From NCBI GenBank assembly GCA_965225935.1, contig CBDDCC010000015.1, forward strand, positions 186,001 through 250,000: a stretch of DNA of 64,000 nucleotides, in the 5' to 3' direction. The stretch comes from CALJXB01 sp965225935 (lineage in GTDB: Bacteria; Pseudomonadota; Alphaproteobacteria; Kiloniellales; JAKSDN01). The notes beneath the pieces were generated by a model. That model was not told where the DNA came from. It saw only the letters and a program-made list of their open reading frames with translations, and made no database searches. A program made the position numbers and the translations under genes. Every line of letters begins with the position of its first letter. Within the stretch, counting starts at the first letter, position 1. This document shows positions 33,670-42,677 of this stretch, one piece after another.

Positions 33670-35088
33670 ATGTCCGTCGTCACCCGTTTCGCCCCCTCGC
33701 CGACCGGCTTCCTGCACATCGGGGGCGCCCGCACCGCCCTTTTCAACTGGCTCTACGCACGCCACCACGGCGGCCGCTTCGCGCTCCGCATCGAGGACAC
33801 GGACCGCAAGCGCTCGACGCCCGAGGCCATCGAGGCGATCGTCGACGGCCTCGACTGGCTCGGGCTCGCGTGGGACGGCGAGGTGGTCTACCAGTCGGCC
33901 GGCGCCGGGCGCCACGCCGAGGTGGCCCGGGACCTGCTGGCCGCCGGCAAGGCCTACCGTTGCTACTGCACGCCGGAGGAACTGGAGGCCATGCGCGCCC
34001 AGGCCCGGGCCGAGGGCCGGCGCATGCTCTACGACGGGCGCTGGCGCGACCGCGATCCCGCGGAGGCGCCGCCGGTCGTCGATCCGGTCGTCCGCCTCAA
34101 GATGCCGCGCACCGGCGAGACTCAAATCGAGGACCTAGTGCAGGGGCCGGTCACGGTCGCCAACGACCAGCTGGACGACATGGTGCTGCTGCGCGCCGAC
34201 GGCACGCCCACCTACATGCTCTCGGTGGTGGTCGACGACCACGACATGGGCGTGACCCACGTGATCCGCGGCGACGACCACCTGACCAACGCCTTCCGCC
34301 AGTACCAGCTCTATGGCGCCATGGGCTGGCGGCCGCCGGCCTTCGCCCACATCCCCCTGATCCACGGCCCCGACGGCGCCAAGCTCTCCAAGCGCCACGG
34401 CGCGCTCGGGGTCGAGGCCTACCGGGAGATGGGCTACCTGCCCGAGGCGCTGCGCAACTACTTGCTGCGTCTCGGCTGGTCCCACGGCGACGAGGAGATC
34501 TTCTCCACCGAGCAGGCGGTCGCCTGGTTCGACCTGGACGCCGTGGGCAAGGGCGCGGCCCGCTTCGACTTCGCCAAGCTGAACAGCCTGAACGGCCACT
34601 ACCTGCGGGAGGCCGAGGACGGCAGGCTGCTCGACCTGGTCGTCCCGCGGCTGGAGGCCATCCTCGAACGCGCCCTCGAAGAGACGGACCGCGCGCGCCT
34701 GCTGCGCGCCCTCACCGGCCTCAAGCCGCGCGCCGAGACCCTGGAGGCCCTGGCGGAGAACGCCGCCTTCTACCTGCGTCGGGCGCCGCTGCCGATCGGC
34801 GACAAGGCCCGCAAGCTGCTGACGGCGGACGCCCTCGAGACCCTCGGCCGCTTCCGCGGGGCCCTGGCGGAGCAGGAGGACTGGAGCGAGGCCGGCCTGG
34901 AAGCGCTCACCCGCGGCTTCGCCGAGGCGGCGGGCCTGAAGCTGGGACAGATCGCCCAGCCGCTGCGCGCGGTGCTGACCGGGGCCACGGCCTCTCCCGG
35001 CCTCTTCGAGGTCATGGCGGTACTCGGCCGCGAGGAATGCCTGGCGCGGCTCGACGCCCGGGACGCCATGGCGGCGAAAGCGGAGTAG
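33670..35088 (+). CDS. gltX: Glutamyl-tRNA synthetase
   Basis: GltX charges tRNA-Glu, and often tRNA-Gln in alphaproteobacteria. The 472-residue class I enzyme starts at ATG 33670 with RFAPSPTGFLHIGGARTALF (the HIGH region) and carries KLSKRHGALG (the KMSKS motif). The zinc-site region reads CYCTPEEL. In related genomes gltA and the lpx genes follow; here fabZ converges only 25 bp away. Confidence 0.96.
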   Translation: MSVVTRFAPSPTGFLHIGGARTALFNWLYARHHGGRFALRIEDTDRKRSTPEAIEAIVDGLDWLGLAWDGEVVYQSAGAGRHAEVARDLLAAGKAYRCYCTPEELEAMRAQARAEGRRMLYDGRWRDRDPAEAPPVVDPVVRLKMPRTGETQIEDLVQGPVTVANDQLDDMVLLRADGTPTYMLSVVVDDHDMGVTHVIRGDDHLTNAFRQYQLYGAMGWRPPAFAHIPLIHGPDGAKLSKRHGALGVEAYREMGYLPEALRNYLLRLGWSHGDEEIFSTEQAVAWFDLDAVGKGAARFDFAKLNSLNGHYLREAEDGRLLDLVVPRLEAILERALEETDRARLLRALTGLKPRAETLEALAENAAFYLRRAPLPIGDKARKLLTADALETLGRFRGALAEQEDWSEAGLEALTRGFAEAAGLKLGQIAQPLRAVLTGATASPGLFEVMAVLGREECLARLDARDAMAAKAE

Positions 35089-35113
35089 CGCGCGGGACCG
35101 CCCGGCGTCCGGC

Positions 35114-35584
35114 TCAGTCGTCTCGGATCATGGCGGTGATGGTGGCCTCGGCGACCAGGGTGTCCTCCACCCGCGCCTCGCCGCGGAACTTCCAGACGTT
35201 GCCCCGGCTGCGGATCTTCGAGACCTCGATCAGCAGCTGGTCGCCGGGGAACACGGGCCTGCGGAAGCGGCCGTCGTCCACCGACATGAAGTAGACCAGC
35301 TTGCCGGCCGCCTCGCCCTCCAGGGTCTCCACCACGAGGACAGCGGCGGTCTGGGCCATGGACTCGATGATCAGCACCCCCGGGAAGACCGCCTCGCGGG
35401 GGAAGTGGCCCTGGAAGAAGGGCTCGTTGATCGAGACGTTCTTCAGGCCGACCGCCTTCTCGTCCAGGCGCAGCTCGACGATCCGATCCACCATGAGGAA
35501 GGGAAAGCGATGCGGGATCAGCTCCATGATCTGCATCACGTCGATCGGAACCTCGTGGGTCTTGGAGGCGGCTTTGTCGGCCAT
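35114..35584 (-). CDS. fabZ: 3-hydroxyacyl-ACP dehydratase FabZ
   Basis: FabZ removes water from 3-hydroxyacyl-ACP in fatty-acid synthesis. The 156-residue hot-dog protein (ATG 35584; a TTG at 35599 is possible) has LIPHRFPFLMVDRIVEL and the catalytic region GHFPREAVFPGVLIIESMAQ. It is normally flanked by lpxD and lpxA; neither is present. A 173-bp gap with a hairpin and a candidate promoter separates it from skp. Confidence 0.96.
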   Translation of the reverse strand: MADKAASKTHEVPIDVMQIMELIPHRFPFLMVDRIVELRLDEKAVGLKNVSINEPFFQGHFPREAVFPGVLIIESMAQTAAVLVVETLEGEAAGKLVYFMSVDDGRFRRPVFPGDQLLIEVSKIRSRGNVWKFRGEARVEDTLVAEATITAMIRDD

Positions 35585-35672
35585 GCTGTTCGGCCCCAAC
35601 GGCTAGAGAACGATTTGCGACAGGGTCCGTCTGCCCCCGGCAGCGGCCCCCTGGTAGTGACGGACAGGGAAG

Positions 35673-35702
35673 GTTTTAGCTCGATCCCCTCTGCTTGATC
35701 AA
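35673..35702 (-). promoter_or_regulatory. Candidate fabZ promoter
   Basis: On the minus strand TTGATC (35702-35697) and TAAAAC (35678-35673) are 18 bp apart, about 90 bp before the fabZ ATG. The match is moderate (4 of 6 at -10). It would give fabZ its own transcription start now that it is not joined to an lpxD gene. Confidence 0.4.
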
Positions 35703-35712
35703 TCTTGGGGAA

Positions 35713-35737
35713 GGCGCCGAACGGCCGGGACGGCGCC
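35713..35737 (-). terminator. Hairpin between skp and fabZ
   Basis: GGCGCCG (35713-35719) and CGGCGCC (35731-35737) make a perfect 7-bp GC stem with an 11-base loop, 20 bp beyond the skp stop. There is no T run, so any termination would be weak or Rho-dependent. Together with the candidate promoter beyond it, it suggests a break between skp and fabZ transcription. Confidence 0.35.
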
Positions 35738-35757
35738 CGAGCCTGCGCGCCCCGGCT

Positions 35758-36345
35758 TCAGTTCTGCGTCGCCGAGAGGTTCACGCTGGGCAGCTTCTCG
35801 TCCAGGCGCTTCAGCGCCTCGTCGGTGATGTCCAGCTCGCGGGCCGCCAGGACGATTGTGGCCTTGAGGAGGATCAGGTCGATGCCCCGCTCGGTGGCGA
35901 TCTCCTGGGCTATCTCGGCCAGCGCCTTGCGCACCTGGCCGATTCCCTGGCCGAAGATCTGCTCCATCTCGTTCTGCCGCTTCAGGAACTCCTGCTGCAG
36001 GCCGGCTGCCTGCTCCTGCAGCTCCTTGCGCTTGGCGGCGAAGGCCTCGGCGGAGAGGACCGAGCGCTGGCGCGCGAGCTGCTGGTCGGCGGCGCGCAGA
36101 GCCTGCTCCTGCTCCTGGAGCTCGGACTGAAAGCTCGTCCGCCTGCTGTCGACCTCGGTTCGCAGGGCGGCGGCGGCCTTCGAGTCCCTCAGGATCCGGT
36201 CCATGTCGAGGATGGCGATGACCGGCGCCTCGGCCGCCCGCGCCGGTCCGCTGCCCATGAGCTGCCAGCCCGGGAGCCCGAAGGCCGAAACCCCGACGGC
36301 CAGGAACAGAGCCGCCGGGAGCAGAATCCGTGAAATGCGCTGCAC
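35758..36345 (-). CDS. skp: OmpH/Skp family periplasmic chaperone
   Basis: Skp binds unfolded outer-membrane proteins in the periplasm. The 195-residue protein has a long signal peptide (about 1-38, ending GPARAAEA), IAILDMDRILRDSKAA, and a long coiled coil (about 65-140, rich in Gln, Glu, Leu and Ala) forming the jellyfish-like arms. It starts 2 bp after the bamA stop, so the two are co-translated, fitting their shared role. Confidence 0.92.
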   Translation of the reverse strand: MQRISRILLPAALFLAVGVSAFGLPGWQLMGSGPARAAEAPVIAILDMDRILRDSKAAAALRTEVDSRRTSFQSELQEQEQALRAADQQLARQRSVLSAEAFAAKRKELQEQAAGLQQEFLKRQNEMEQIFGQGIGQVRKALAEIAQEIATERGIDLILLKATIVLAARELDITDEALKRLDEKLPSVNLSATQN

Positions 36346-36347
36346 GA

Positions 36348-38666
36348 TCAGAACCTGGTTCCGAAGCTGAAGTTGATCAACTCGGTCTCGTCGAAATCTT
36401 CCTCAATGACCGGGAAGCCAAGGTCTAGCACGATTGGCCCGAAGGGCGAAGCCCAGGAAATGCCGACGCCGACAGAAACACGCGGCGAGGAGGAATCGTC
36501 GACCCCGCTGTCGTTGCCGTCGATCGCCCAGGCCGCGCCCATGTCGGAGAAGGTGCGGCCCCTGATGGCGAGCTCCTCGGGCAGGCCCAGCGGGAAACTG
36601 AACTCCACGGAGCCCGAGTAGAAGTACTTGCCGCCCAGGGCGTCGCCCGTCGCCGCGTCGCGCGGGCCGACGCCGGCGCTTTCGAAACCGCGCAACGACG
36701 TACCGCCGAGGAAGAAGCGGTCGCTGACGCGGGTGTCGTAGTCGATGCCTTGGATGGCGCCACCTTCGGTCGTAGCCGAGACGGTCAGATTTTCCAGGAA
36801 GGTGTAGTAGTAGCTGCCACCCACCCTGGTTCTGATGTAGCGCACGTCACCGCCCAGACCGGCCAAGGTGTTGTTCACCCGCAGGACATGGCCCGTGCGC
36901 GTGTCGAAGCGGGCGTCGCGCGTGTCCCAGCGCAGCGTATGGCCGATGGCCGACTCCAGGAAGGTGCCCTCGTCGTCCTTCACGATGGCCGAGGCGTCGT
37001 TGTCGACGTTGGTGACTTCGCGCTGCTCCAGGGTGTAGGTCCAGACCTGACGGACGTTCTCGCGCAAGTCGTAGCCCGCGCGCAGGGTGCCGCCGATGCG
37101 CTCCTCGTCGAACGAGCTTTCGGTGTTCTCCCTGGTCCGCCGGAAGAGGTCGAAGCCCGCGGCGAGGTCCCGGTCGAGGAAGTAGGGTTCCGTGAAGCTC
37201 AGATCGAGCTCGGACGACTTGCCCGACAAGGTGAACGCCAGGCGAAGGTCCTGGCCCCGGCCCAGCAGGTTGCGCTCGCGTATGGCGATCGTTCCGAGCG
37301 GCCCCTCGTCGGTCGAGAAGCCCGCCGCGAAGGAGAGGTCGCCGGTCGCCTGCTCCTCCACATCGGTGATGATCACGATCTGATCCGGCTCGGTGCCCGG
37401 CTCGGTCAGCACCTCCACAGAGCGGAAGAAGCCGAGCCGCTGGATCCGCTGGCGCGAGCGGTCGAGCAGCGAGGCATTGAAGGCGTCGCCCTCCACCAGG
37501 CGGAACTCGCGGCGTATCACCTTGTCGATGGTGCGGATGTTGCCGTCGATGTCGATGCGCTCCACGTAGACCCGCGGGCCCTCGCGGATGTCGTAGGTCA
37601 GGCTGATGATCCTGTTCTCGCGGTCTCGGTCGACCCGCGGCCTGACCTCGACGAAGGCGTAGCCGAGGTTGCTGACGTCCAAGGTGAGGTTGTTGATGGT
37701 CTCCTCGACCTCCGAGGCGTCGTAGGTGTCGCCGCTGGTGGTGGTGACCTGCCCGAGCAGGGTCTCGGGGTCGAGATCGCGCAGGGTGGTCACGACCTCG
37801 ATGTCGCCGAAGTCGTAGCGGTCGCCCTCCTCCAGCGTGAAGGTGATGATGAAGCCCTCCCGGTCGGGCGTCAGCTCGGCGACCGCCGACAGCACCCGGA
37901 AATCGGCGTAGCCCTCCTTCAGATAGAAGCGGCGGAGCAGCTCCCGGTCGAAGGTGAGGCGGTCCGGATCGAAGGTGTCGGTGGTGCTGAGGAAGCGCCA
38001 GAAGGCGGTCTCGGTCGTGGCGATCTCGCCGCGCAGGGTGCCGTCGGAGAACTCACGGTTGCCGATGAAGTTTATCGAGGTGACCTTGGTGGTGGGGCCC
38101 TCGTTGATCTCGAACACTAGGTCGACGCGGTTCTGCTCGAGCTGTATGACCTTGGCGTCGACGGTGGCGGCGAAGCGGCCTTGAGTACGGTAGAGCTCGA
38201 GGATGCGCTGCAGATCGCTCTGCACCTTGGTGCGGGTGAAGACGACCCGGGGCCTGAGCTCGATCTCCGAGGCCAGAACGTCGTCCTCGATGCGCAGGTT
38301 CCCCTCGAAGCCGATGCGGTTGATGATGGGGTTCTCCGTCACCATGACGATCAGGGCGTCGCCTTCGCGTCGGAGCGTGACGTCGGCGAACAGGCCGGTG
38401 GCGAAGAGGCTCTTCAAGGAGCTGTCGATGCGCACCGGATCGAAGGGCTCGCCCGGGTTGACGCGCATGTAGGAGCGGACAGTCGTCGGATCGACGCGCT
38501 GGGTGCCCTCGATCCGGATCTCCTCGATGGTCCCGCCGGAGAGGATCGATTGGGCCCGGGCGGAGGGCACGGCAGCGAAGGCCGCGAGGGCGGCGCCGAG
38601 CAAGAGGCCGAGCGCCAGCCAAGCAGAAACCTTCCCGCGTCTTAACCTCCCAAGCTCCCCGATCAT
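36348..38666 (-). CDS. bamA: Outer membrane protein assembly factor BamA
   Basis: BamA is the core of the machine that folds outer-membrane barrels. From ATG 38666 (GGGAAAGGA upstream) it has 772 residues: signal peptide (about 1-39, ending PSARAQS), five POTRA repeats (about 43-420, starting IEEIRIEGTQRVDPTTV) and a C-terminal 16-strand barrel with FFLGGTSLRGFESAGVGPRD. The last residue is Phe (NFSFGTRF), the usual signal for outer-membrane insertion. It lies 23 bp after rseP. Confidence 0.97.
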   Translation of the reverse strand: MIGELGRLRRGKVSAWLALGLLLGAALAAFAAVPSARAQSILSGGTIEEIRIEGTQRVDPTTVRSYMRVNPGEPFDPVRIDSSLKSLFATGLFADVTLRREGDALIVMVTENPIINRIGFEGNLRIEDDVLASEIELRPRVVFTRTKVQSDLQRILELYRTQGRFAATVDAKVIQLEQNRVDLVFEINEGPTTKVTSINFIGNREFSDGTLRGEIATTETAFWRFLSTTDTFDPDRLTFDRELLRRFYLKEGYADFRVLSAVAELTPDREGFIITFTLEEGDRYDFGDIEVVTTLRDLDPETLLGQVTTTSGDTYDASEVEETINNLTLDVSNLGYAFVEVRPRVDRDRENRIISLTYDIREGPRVYVERIDIDGNIRTIDKVIRREFRLVEGDAFNASLLDRSRQRIQRLGFFRSVEVLTEPGTEPDQIVIITDVEEQATGDLSFAAGFSTDEGPLGTIAIRERNLLGRGQDLRLAFTLSGKSSELDLSFTEPYFLDRDLAAGFDLFRRTRENTESSFDEERIGGTLRAGYDLRENVRQVWTYTLEQREVTNVDNDASAIVKDDEGTFLESAIGHTLRWDTRDARFDTRTGHVLRVNNTLAGLGGDVRYIRTRVGGSYYYTFLENLTVSATTEGGAIQGIDYDTRVSDRFFLGGTSLRGFESAGVGPRDAATGDALGGKYFYSGSVEFSFPLGLPEELAIRGRTFSDMGAAWAIDGNDSGVDDSSSPRVSVGVGISWASPFGPIVLDLGFPVIEEDFDETELINFSFGTRF

Positions 38667-38689
38667 GGTCCTTTCCCGCGTCGATCCGC

Positions 38690-39793
38690 TCAAAAGAGGT
38701 CGAAGCGAACCAGATCATTCCATGTGACGAAGACCATCAGTCCGAGCACCAGGGCGAGCCCGATACGGAAACCGTACTCCTGCGCCCGCTCGCCCAGCGG
38801 CCGGCCGCGCACGGCCTCGAAGGCGTAGAACAGCAGATGGCCGCCGTCGAGCACCGGGATGGGGAAGAGGTTGATGAGCCCCAGGTTGATGGACAGGAGG
38901 GCAAGGATCTGAATGACCGTCAGGATGCCCAACTCGGCGGCCTGGCCGGAGATCTCGGCGATGCGCAGCGGCCCGCCCAGCTCGTCCGCCTTGCGGCTGC
39001 CGGTGATGATCTCTCCCACCGCCTGGAAGATGCTGCCGGTCAGCACGACGGTCTCCTTGCTGGCCAGCCAGATGGCCGTGAAGGGGTCGCGCTTCACGTA
39101 TTCCGGCATGCTGCCCCGGATGCCGAGGAGCCCGATCTCGTGCTCGTTGCCGAAGTTGTCCGTGAAGACGTCGCGCCGCGGCGTCACCGTCAGGGCGATC
39201 TCGCGCCCGTCGCGCAATACCGTCAGCTCCAGCGGCACGTTGGCCGCCGGGCGCACGATCTGCTGGATCTCCTCGAAGCGCTCGATGGGCGTGCCGTCGA
39301 TGCTGAGGAAGAGGTCGCCGTCCTGAAGTCCCGCCGCCTCGGCCGCCGAGTCCGGCTGCACGCCGCCCACCACCGGCGGCGTGAAGGGCTGGCCAACGAA
39401 CATGTAGAGGCCCGCGAAGCAGACGATGGCGAAGAGGAAGTTCGCCAGCGGTCCGGCGGCGACGATCCAGGCGCGCTGTCCGAGCCGCTTGGTCGGAAAG
39501 GCGACCGCGCGCTCCTCCTCCGACATGCTGTTCACGGCCTCGTCCGGCATGCTGGCGGCGTTCACGTCGCCGAACATCTTCACGTAGCCGCCGAGTGGGA
39601 TCAGGCTGAACTTCCAGCGCGTCTTGGCCTTGTCGGTCCAGCCGAAGATTTCCGGGCCGAAGCCGATGGAGAAGATCTCGACCCGCACGCCGTTCCAGCG
39701 CGCCACCAGGTAATGGCCCAGCTCGTGAACGAATACCAATACCGTCAGAATTAAAAGAAACGGTATGGCATAGCCGAAGAAGCCGTCGAACAA
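38690..39793 (-). CDS. rseP: Site-2 protease RseP (membrane zinc metalloprotease)
   Basis: RseP cuts membrane-bound anti-sigma factors and leftover signal peptides. The protein has the zinc motif HELGHY near the N-terminus in the first membrane segment, one PDZ domain (about 125-200, GLQDGDLFLSIDGTPI) and the second motif NLFPIPVLDGGH. Start: no ATG exists. I prefer TTG 39793 (367 residues) because GGAG lies 6 bases upstream; TTG 39805 would use up that ribosome site. The 148-bp AT-rich leader before it breaks the tight spacing of this operon. Confidence 0.95.
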   Translation of the reverse strand: MFDGFFGYAIPFLLILTVLVFVHELGHYLVARWNGVRVEIFSIGFGPEIFGWTDKAKTRWKFSLIPLGGYVKMFGDVNAASMPDEAVNSMSEEERAVAFPTKRLGQRAWIVAAGPLANFLFAIVCFAGLYMFVGQPFTPPVVGGVQPDSAAEAAGLQDGDLFLSIDGTPIERFEEIQQIVRPAANVPLELTVLRDGREIALTVTPRRDVFTDNFGNEHEIGLLGIRGSMPEYVKRDPFTAIWLASKETVVLTGSIFQAVGEIITGSRKADELGGPLRIAEISGQAAELGILTVIQILALLSINLGLINLFPIPVLDGGHLLFYAFEAVRGRPLGERAQEYGFRIGLALVLGLMVFVTWNDLVRFDLF

Positions 39794-39843
39794 AGTTGTC
39801 TCCAAACGAAGTTATTAAACCTCGATACTTGCAGCTGCCGTTT

Positions 39844-39876
39844 CAGTTGATTCCACTTCGAAAACAAGTGGAACTG
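39844..39876 (-). promoter_or_regulatory. Imperfect hairpin in the AT-rich rseP leader
   Basis: TTCCACTT (39851-39858) pairs with AAGTGGAA (39866-39873) around a 7-base loop. An alternative fold extends CCACTT/AAGTGG with CAGTT (39844-39848) against AACTG (39872-39876), leaving a bulge. It lies about 55 bases before the rseP start in an unusually AT-rich patch (about 39795-39960). It may control rseP expression; no clear promoter boxes were found. Confidence 0.4.
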
Positions 39877-39941
39877 CAGAATGGCGGCCAGGGCGCTGGC
39901 AGTAGTACTCCAAAACTCCTCAACCGCCAAAAGGCTTTTTC

Positions 39942-41141
39942 TTAACTTTTGGGAGCTATTCCCGCCGCCCGTTCCGCCACGGCGCGGGCCTCCCGGTCCA
40001 GCTCCCAGACCTCCTCGATCGAGCACGGCGGCCGGGACGGCAGAGAATCGAGAGTCTTTTCAACCACTTCCGCGATCTCCAGGAAGCCTAGGGCGCCGGC
40101 CAGGAATCCGCCGACCGCGACCTCGTTGGCGGCGTTCAGAATGGTCGGGGCGCCGGCGCCCGAGCCGAGCGCCTGGCGGGCCATCCTGAGGGCTGGAAAG
40201 CGCTCCGGATCGGGCGTCTCGAAGGTCAGGCGGCCGATCGCGGCCAGGTCCAGGCGCTCGACCGGCACCTCCATTCGCGTCGGCCAGGCGAGCGTGTAGG
40301 CGATCGGGGTGCGCATGTCCGGCTGGCCCAGCTGGGCCAGGACCGAGCCGTCCCGGTAGGCCACCATGGAGTGGATCACCGACTGGGGGTGCACAAGCAC
40401 CTCGATCCGGGAGTCCGGCAGCTCGAAAAGATAATGGGCCTCGATCAGCTCGAGGCCCTTGTTCATCATGGTCGCGGAATCCACGGAGATCTTGGCGCCC
40501 ATGCTCCAGTTGGGATGGGCGACCGCCTGCTCTGGCGTGGCGGCGGCCATGGCCTCGAGCGTCCAGTCGCGGAAAGGCCCGCCCGAGGCGGTCAGGATGA
40601 TGCGCTCGACCGTTTCGGCGCGCTCCTCCTCCAGCACCTGGTAGATCGCGTTGTGCTCGGAATCGACCGGCAGCAGCTGGGCGCCGTGGCGCGCCACCTC
40701 GGCCATCATGAGGTCGCCGGCGCAGACCAGGGTTTCCTTGTTGGCGAGCGCGATCATAGCCCCGCGCTGAATGGCCGCCAGAGTCGGCGCCAGGCCCGCC
40801 GCGCCGACGATCGCCGCCATGACCCAGTCCGACGGCCGCTGGGCGGCTTCGATCAGGGCCGCCGGACCCGCCGCCACCTCTATGCCGCTGCCGGACAGGC
40901 TGTCGCGGAGGTCGCCGTAGCGCCCCTCGTCGCCGATCACCACCAGTTCCGGGCGTAGGCGCCGGGCTTGCTCGGCGAGCGGCTCGACGCTGCTGTAGGC
41001 GGTCAGCGCCACCACCCGGTAGTCGTCCGGACAACGCTCGATCAGGTCGATCGTGTTGCAGCCGACGGATCCGGTGGAGCCGAGAATGGAGACCGACCTC
41101 GGTTCCGGCTCGACCTGCGGTTTGGGGGAGACGACTGCCAT
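39942..41141 (-). CDS. dxr: 1-deoxy-D-xylulose 5-phosphate reductoisomerase
   Basis: Dxr makes 2-C-methyl-D-erythritol 4-phosphate, the committed step of the non-mevalonate isoprenoid pathway. The 399-residue protein starts at ATG 41141 with the NADPH motif SILGSTGSVGCNTIDL; LANKETLVCAG, PVDSEHNAIYQ and WSMGAKISVDSATMMNKGLE follow. It lies 8 bp after cdsA. With uppS nearby, this part of the operon supplies undecaprenyl carriers for the envelope. Confidence 0.97.
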   Translation of the reverse strand: MAVVSPKPQVEPEPRSVSILGSTGSVGCNTIDLIERCPDDYRVVALTAYSSVEPLAEQARRLRPELVVIGDEGRYGDLRDSLSGSGIEVAAGPAALIEAAQRPSDWVMAAIVGAAGLAPTLAAIQRGAMIALANKETLVCAGDLMMAEVARHGAQLLPVDSEHNAIYQVLEEERAETVERIILTASGGPFRDWTLEAMAAATPEQAVAHPNWSMGAKISVDSATMMNKGLELIEAHYLFELPDSRIEVLVHPQSVIHSMVAYRDGSVLAQLGQPDMRTPIAYTLAWPTRMEVPVERLDLAAIGRLTFETPDPERFPALRMARQALGSGAGAPTILNAANEVAVGGFLAGALGFLEIAEVVEKTLDSLPSRPPCSIEEVWELDREARAVAERAAGIAPKS

Positions 41142-41149
41142 GCGCCCGC

Positions 41150-41920
41150 CTAAGTTGTTGAAAACCAATAGTAGAGGCTGACCACCAGGGTGACGGCCAG
41201 CAACCCATCGATCCGGTCCAGCAGGCCGCCGTGACCGGGGATGAGACGGCTCGAGTCCTTGGCGCCGGCGCGGCGCTTCAGACTCGACTCGAAAAGATCG
41301 CCCGCCTGCTCGATCAGCGCAAGCCCCAGGCTCGCCAGCGCCAGGACCCCGGCGCTCCAGGCCACCCAAAGCTCCGCCGCCAGGGCGCCCACCAGGGCGG
41401 CCGCCGCCGCGCCGCCGGCGAGGCCCGCCCAGGTCTTGTTCGGGCTGATGCCTGGGGCGAGCTTGGGGCCGCCGATCAGGCGGCCGGCCAGCATGGCGCC
41501 GGTGTCGGTGGCCCAGACCAGCGCGAAGATCCAGAGCACGATCTCGCGCCCGTCGGGGAAGCTTTCCCGAAGGTAGACGAGGCCGAGGCCGCCGGCTGAA
41601 AGGTAGAGCGCGCCCACGCCCGACCAGAGCGCCGCGCCAACGCCCCGGGGGAACTGCAGCAGGCCGCCAACGGCCCCCACGACCGCGAACAGGAGCGCCC
41701 GCTCATAGTAGCCGAAAGCGGCGGCGGTCAGGGCCGCGGCCACCGAGGCGACGACCATCCAGCCCGTCCGCGAGGGTCCGCCGGGCTGGCTGAGCCGCAG
41801 CCACTCCCAGGCGGCGACCGTGAAGCCGCCCACCACCAGGATCTCGAGATAGGGGCTGCCGAAGTAAGCGGCCGCCACAACCGGCGGCGCGAGCAGCAGG
41901 GCCGTGAGGACGCGGATCAC
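41150..41920 (-). CDS. cdsA: Phosphatidate cytidylyltransferase
   Basis: CdsA converts phosphatidic acid and CTP to CDP-diacylglycerol, the precursor of all phospholipids. The 256-residue, multi-spanning protein starts at GTG 41920. The signature region reads SPNKTWAGLAGG, then DLFESSLKRRAGAKDSS and PGHGGLLDRIDGL. It follows uppS by 13 bp. Confidence 0.95.
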   Translation of the reverse strand: MIRVLTALLLAPPVVAAAYFGSPYLEILVVGGFTVAAWEWLRLSQPGGPSRTGWMVVASVAAALTAAAFGYYERALLFAVVGAVGGLLQFPRGVGAALWSGVGALYLSAGGLGLVYLRESFPDGREIVLWIFALVWATDTGAMLAGRLIGGPKLAPGISPNKTWAGLAGGAAAAALVGALAAELWVAWSAGVLALASLGLALIEQAGDLFESSLKRRAGAKDSSRLIPGHGGLLDRIDGLLAVTLVVSLYYWFSTT

Positions 41921-41933
41921 GAAATCGGCGGAG

Positions 41934-42671
41934 TCAGCCCGAGCTCGCCAGGGCGCCGTAGCGGCGGTCGCGCTGCTGGTACTCCCGGATCGCCGCGGCC
42001 AGGTCCTCCTTGCCGAAGTCGGGCCAGTACTTGTCGACGAAGATCAGCTCGCTGTAGGCCGACTGCCAGAGCAGGAAGTTGCTGATGCGCTGCTCGCCGC
42101 TGGTGCGGATCACCAGGTCCGGATCGGGCAAGCCGGCGGTCATCAGGCAGCCGGCGAAGATCTCCTCGTCGATGGCCTCGGGGTCGATCTCGCCGGCCGC
42201 CGCCCGGCGCGCCAGATAGCGGGCGGCGGCGGCGATCTCCTGGCGGCTGCCATAGCTGATGGCGATGGTGACGGTGATGCGGTCGTTGGCCTCGGTGCGC
42301 GTCTCGGCGTCGGAGATCAGGCGCACGATGTCGATCGGCAGGCGCTCGCGCTCGCCGATGACGCGGAGCCGCGCCCCCTCCTCGTCCAGCTCGTTGATGT
42401 CGTGCTGCAGGTGGCGGCGCAGCAGACCCATGAGATCGTCGACCTCGACCAGAGGGCGCTTCCAGTTCTCCGAGGAGAAGCCGTAGAGGGTGATGTAGGA
42501 GACGCCAAGCTCCGCCGCCCCGACCACCGCCCGCCGCAGGGCCTCGGCGCCGCGCCGGTGGCCGGCGGTGCGCGGCAGGCCCCGGGCCTTCGCCCAGCGG
42601 CCGTTGCCGTCCATGATGACTGCGATGTGGGTGGGCAGTTCGCGATCGGGAATCGTCAGCAACTGCGGCAT
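41934..42671 (-). CDS. uppS: Undecaprenyl diphosphate synthase
   Basis: UppS builds the C55 lipid carrier for peptidoglycan and surface sugars. The 245-residue protein has HIAVIMDGNGRWAKARGLPR at the N-terminus (catalytic Asp in MDGNGR), TLYGFSSENWKRP and DLVIRTSGEQRISNFLLWQ, all family hallmarks. It is 6 bp after frr. Confidence 0.97.
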   Translation of the reverse strand: MPQLLTIPDRELPTHIAVIMDGNGRWAKARGLPRTAGHRRGAEALRRAVVGAAELGVSYITLYGFSSENWKRPLVEVDDLMGLLRRHLQHDINELDEEGARLRVIGERERLPIDIVRLISDAETRTEANDRITVTIAISYGSRQEIAAAARYLARRAAAGEIDPEAIDEEIFAGCLMTAGLPDPDLVIRTSGEQRISNFLLWQSAYSELIFVDKYWPDFGKEDLAAAIREYQQRDRRYGALASSG

Positions 42672-42677
42672 GGGCCA

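Noticed and set aside
31268..34138. A 956-codon plus-strand frame over comEC and the gltX start
   Set aside because: It is a shadow of comEC; the real gltX is in another frame from 33670.
37700..38620. Possible internal repeats within bamA
   Set aside because: The repetition is at protein level and reflects the five POTRA domains normal for BamA.
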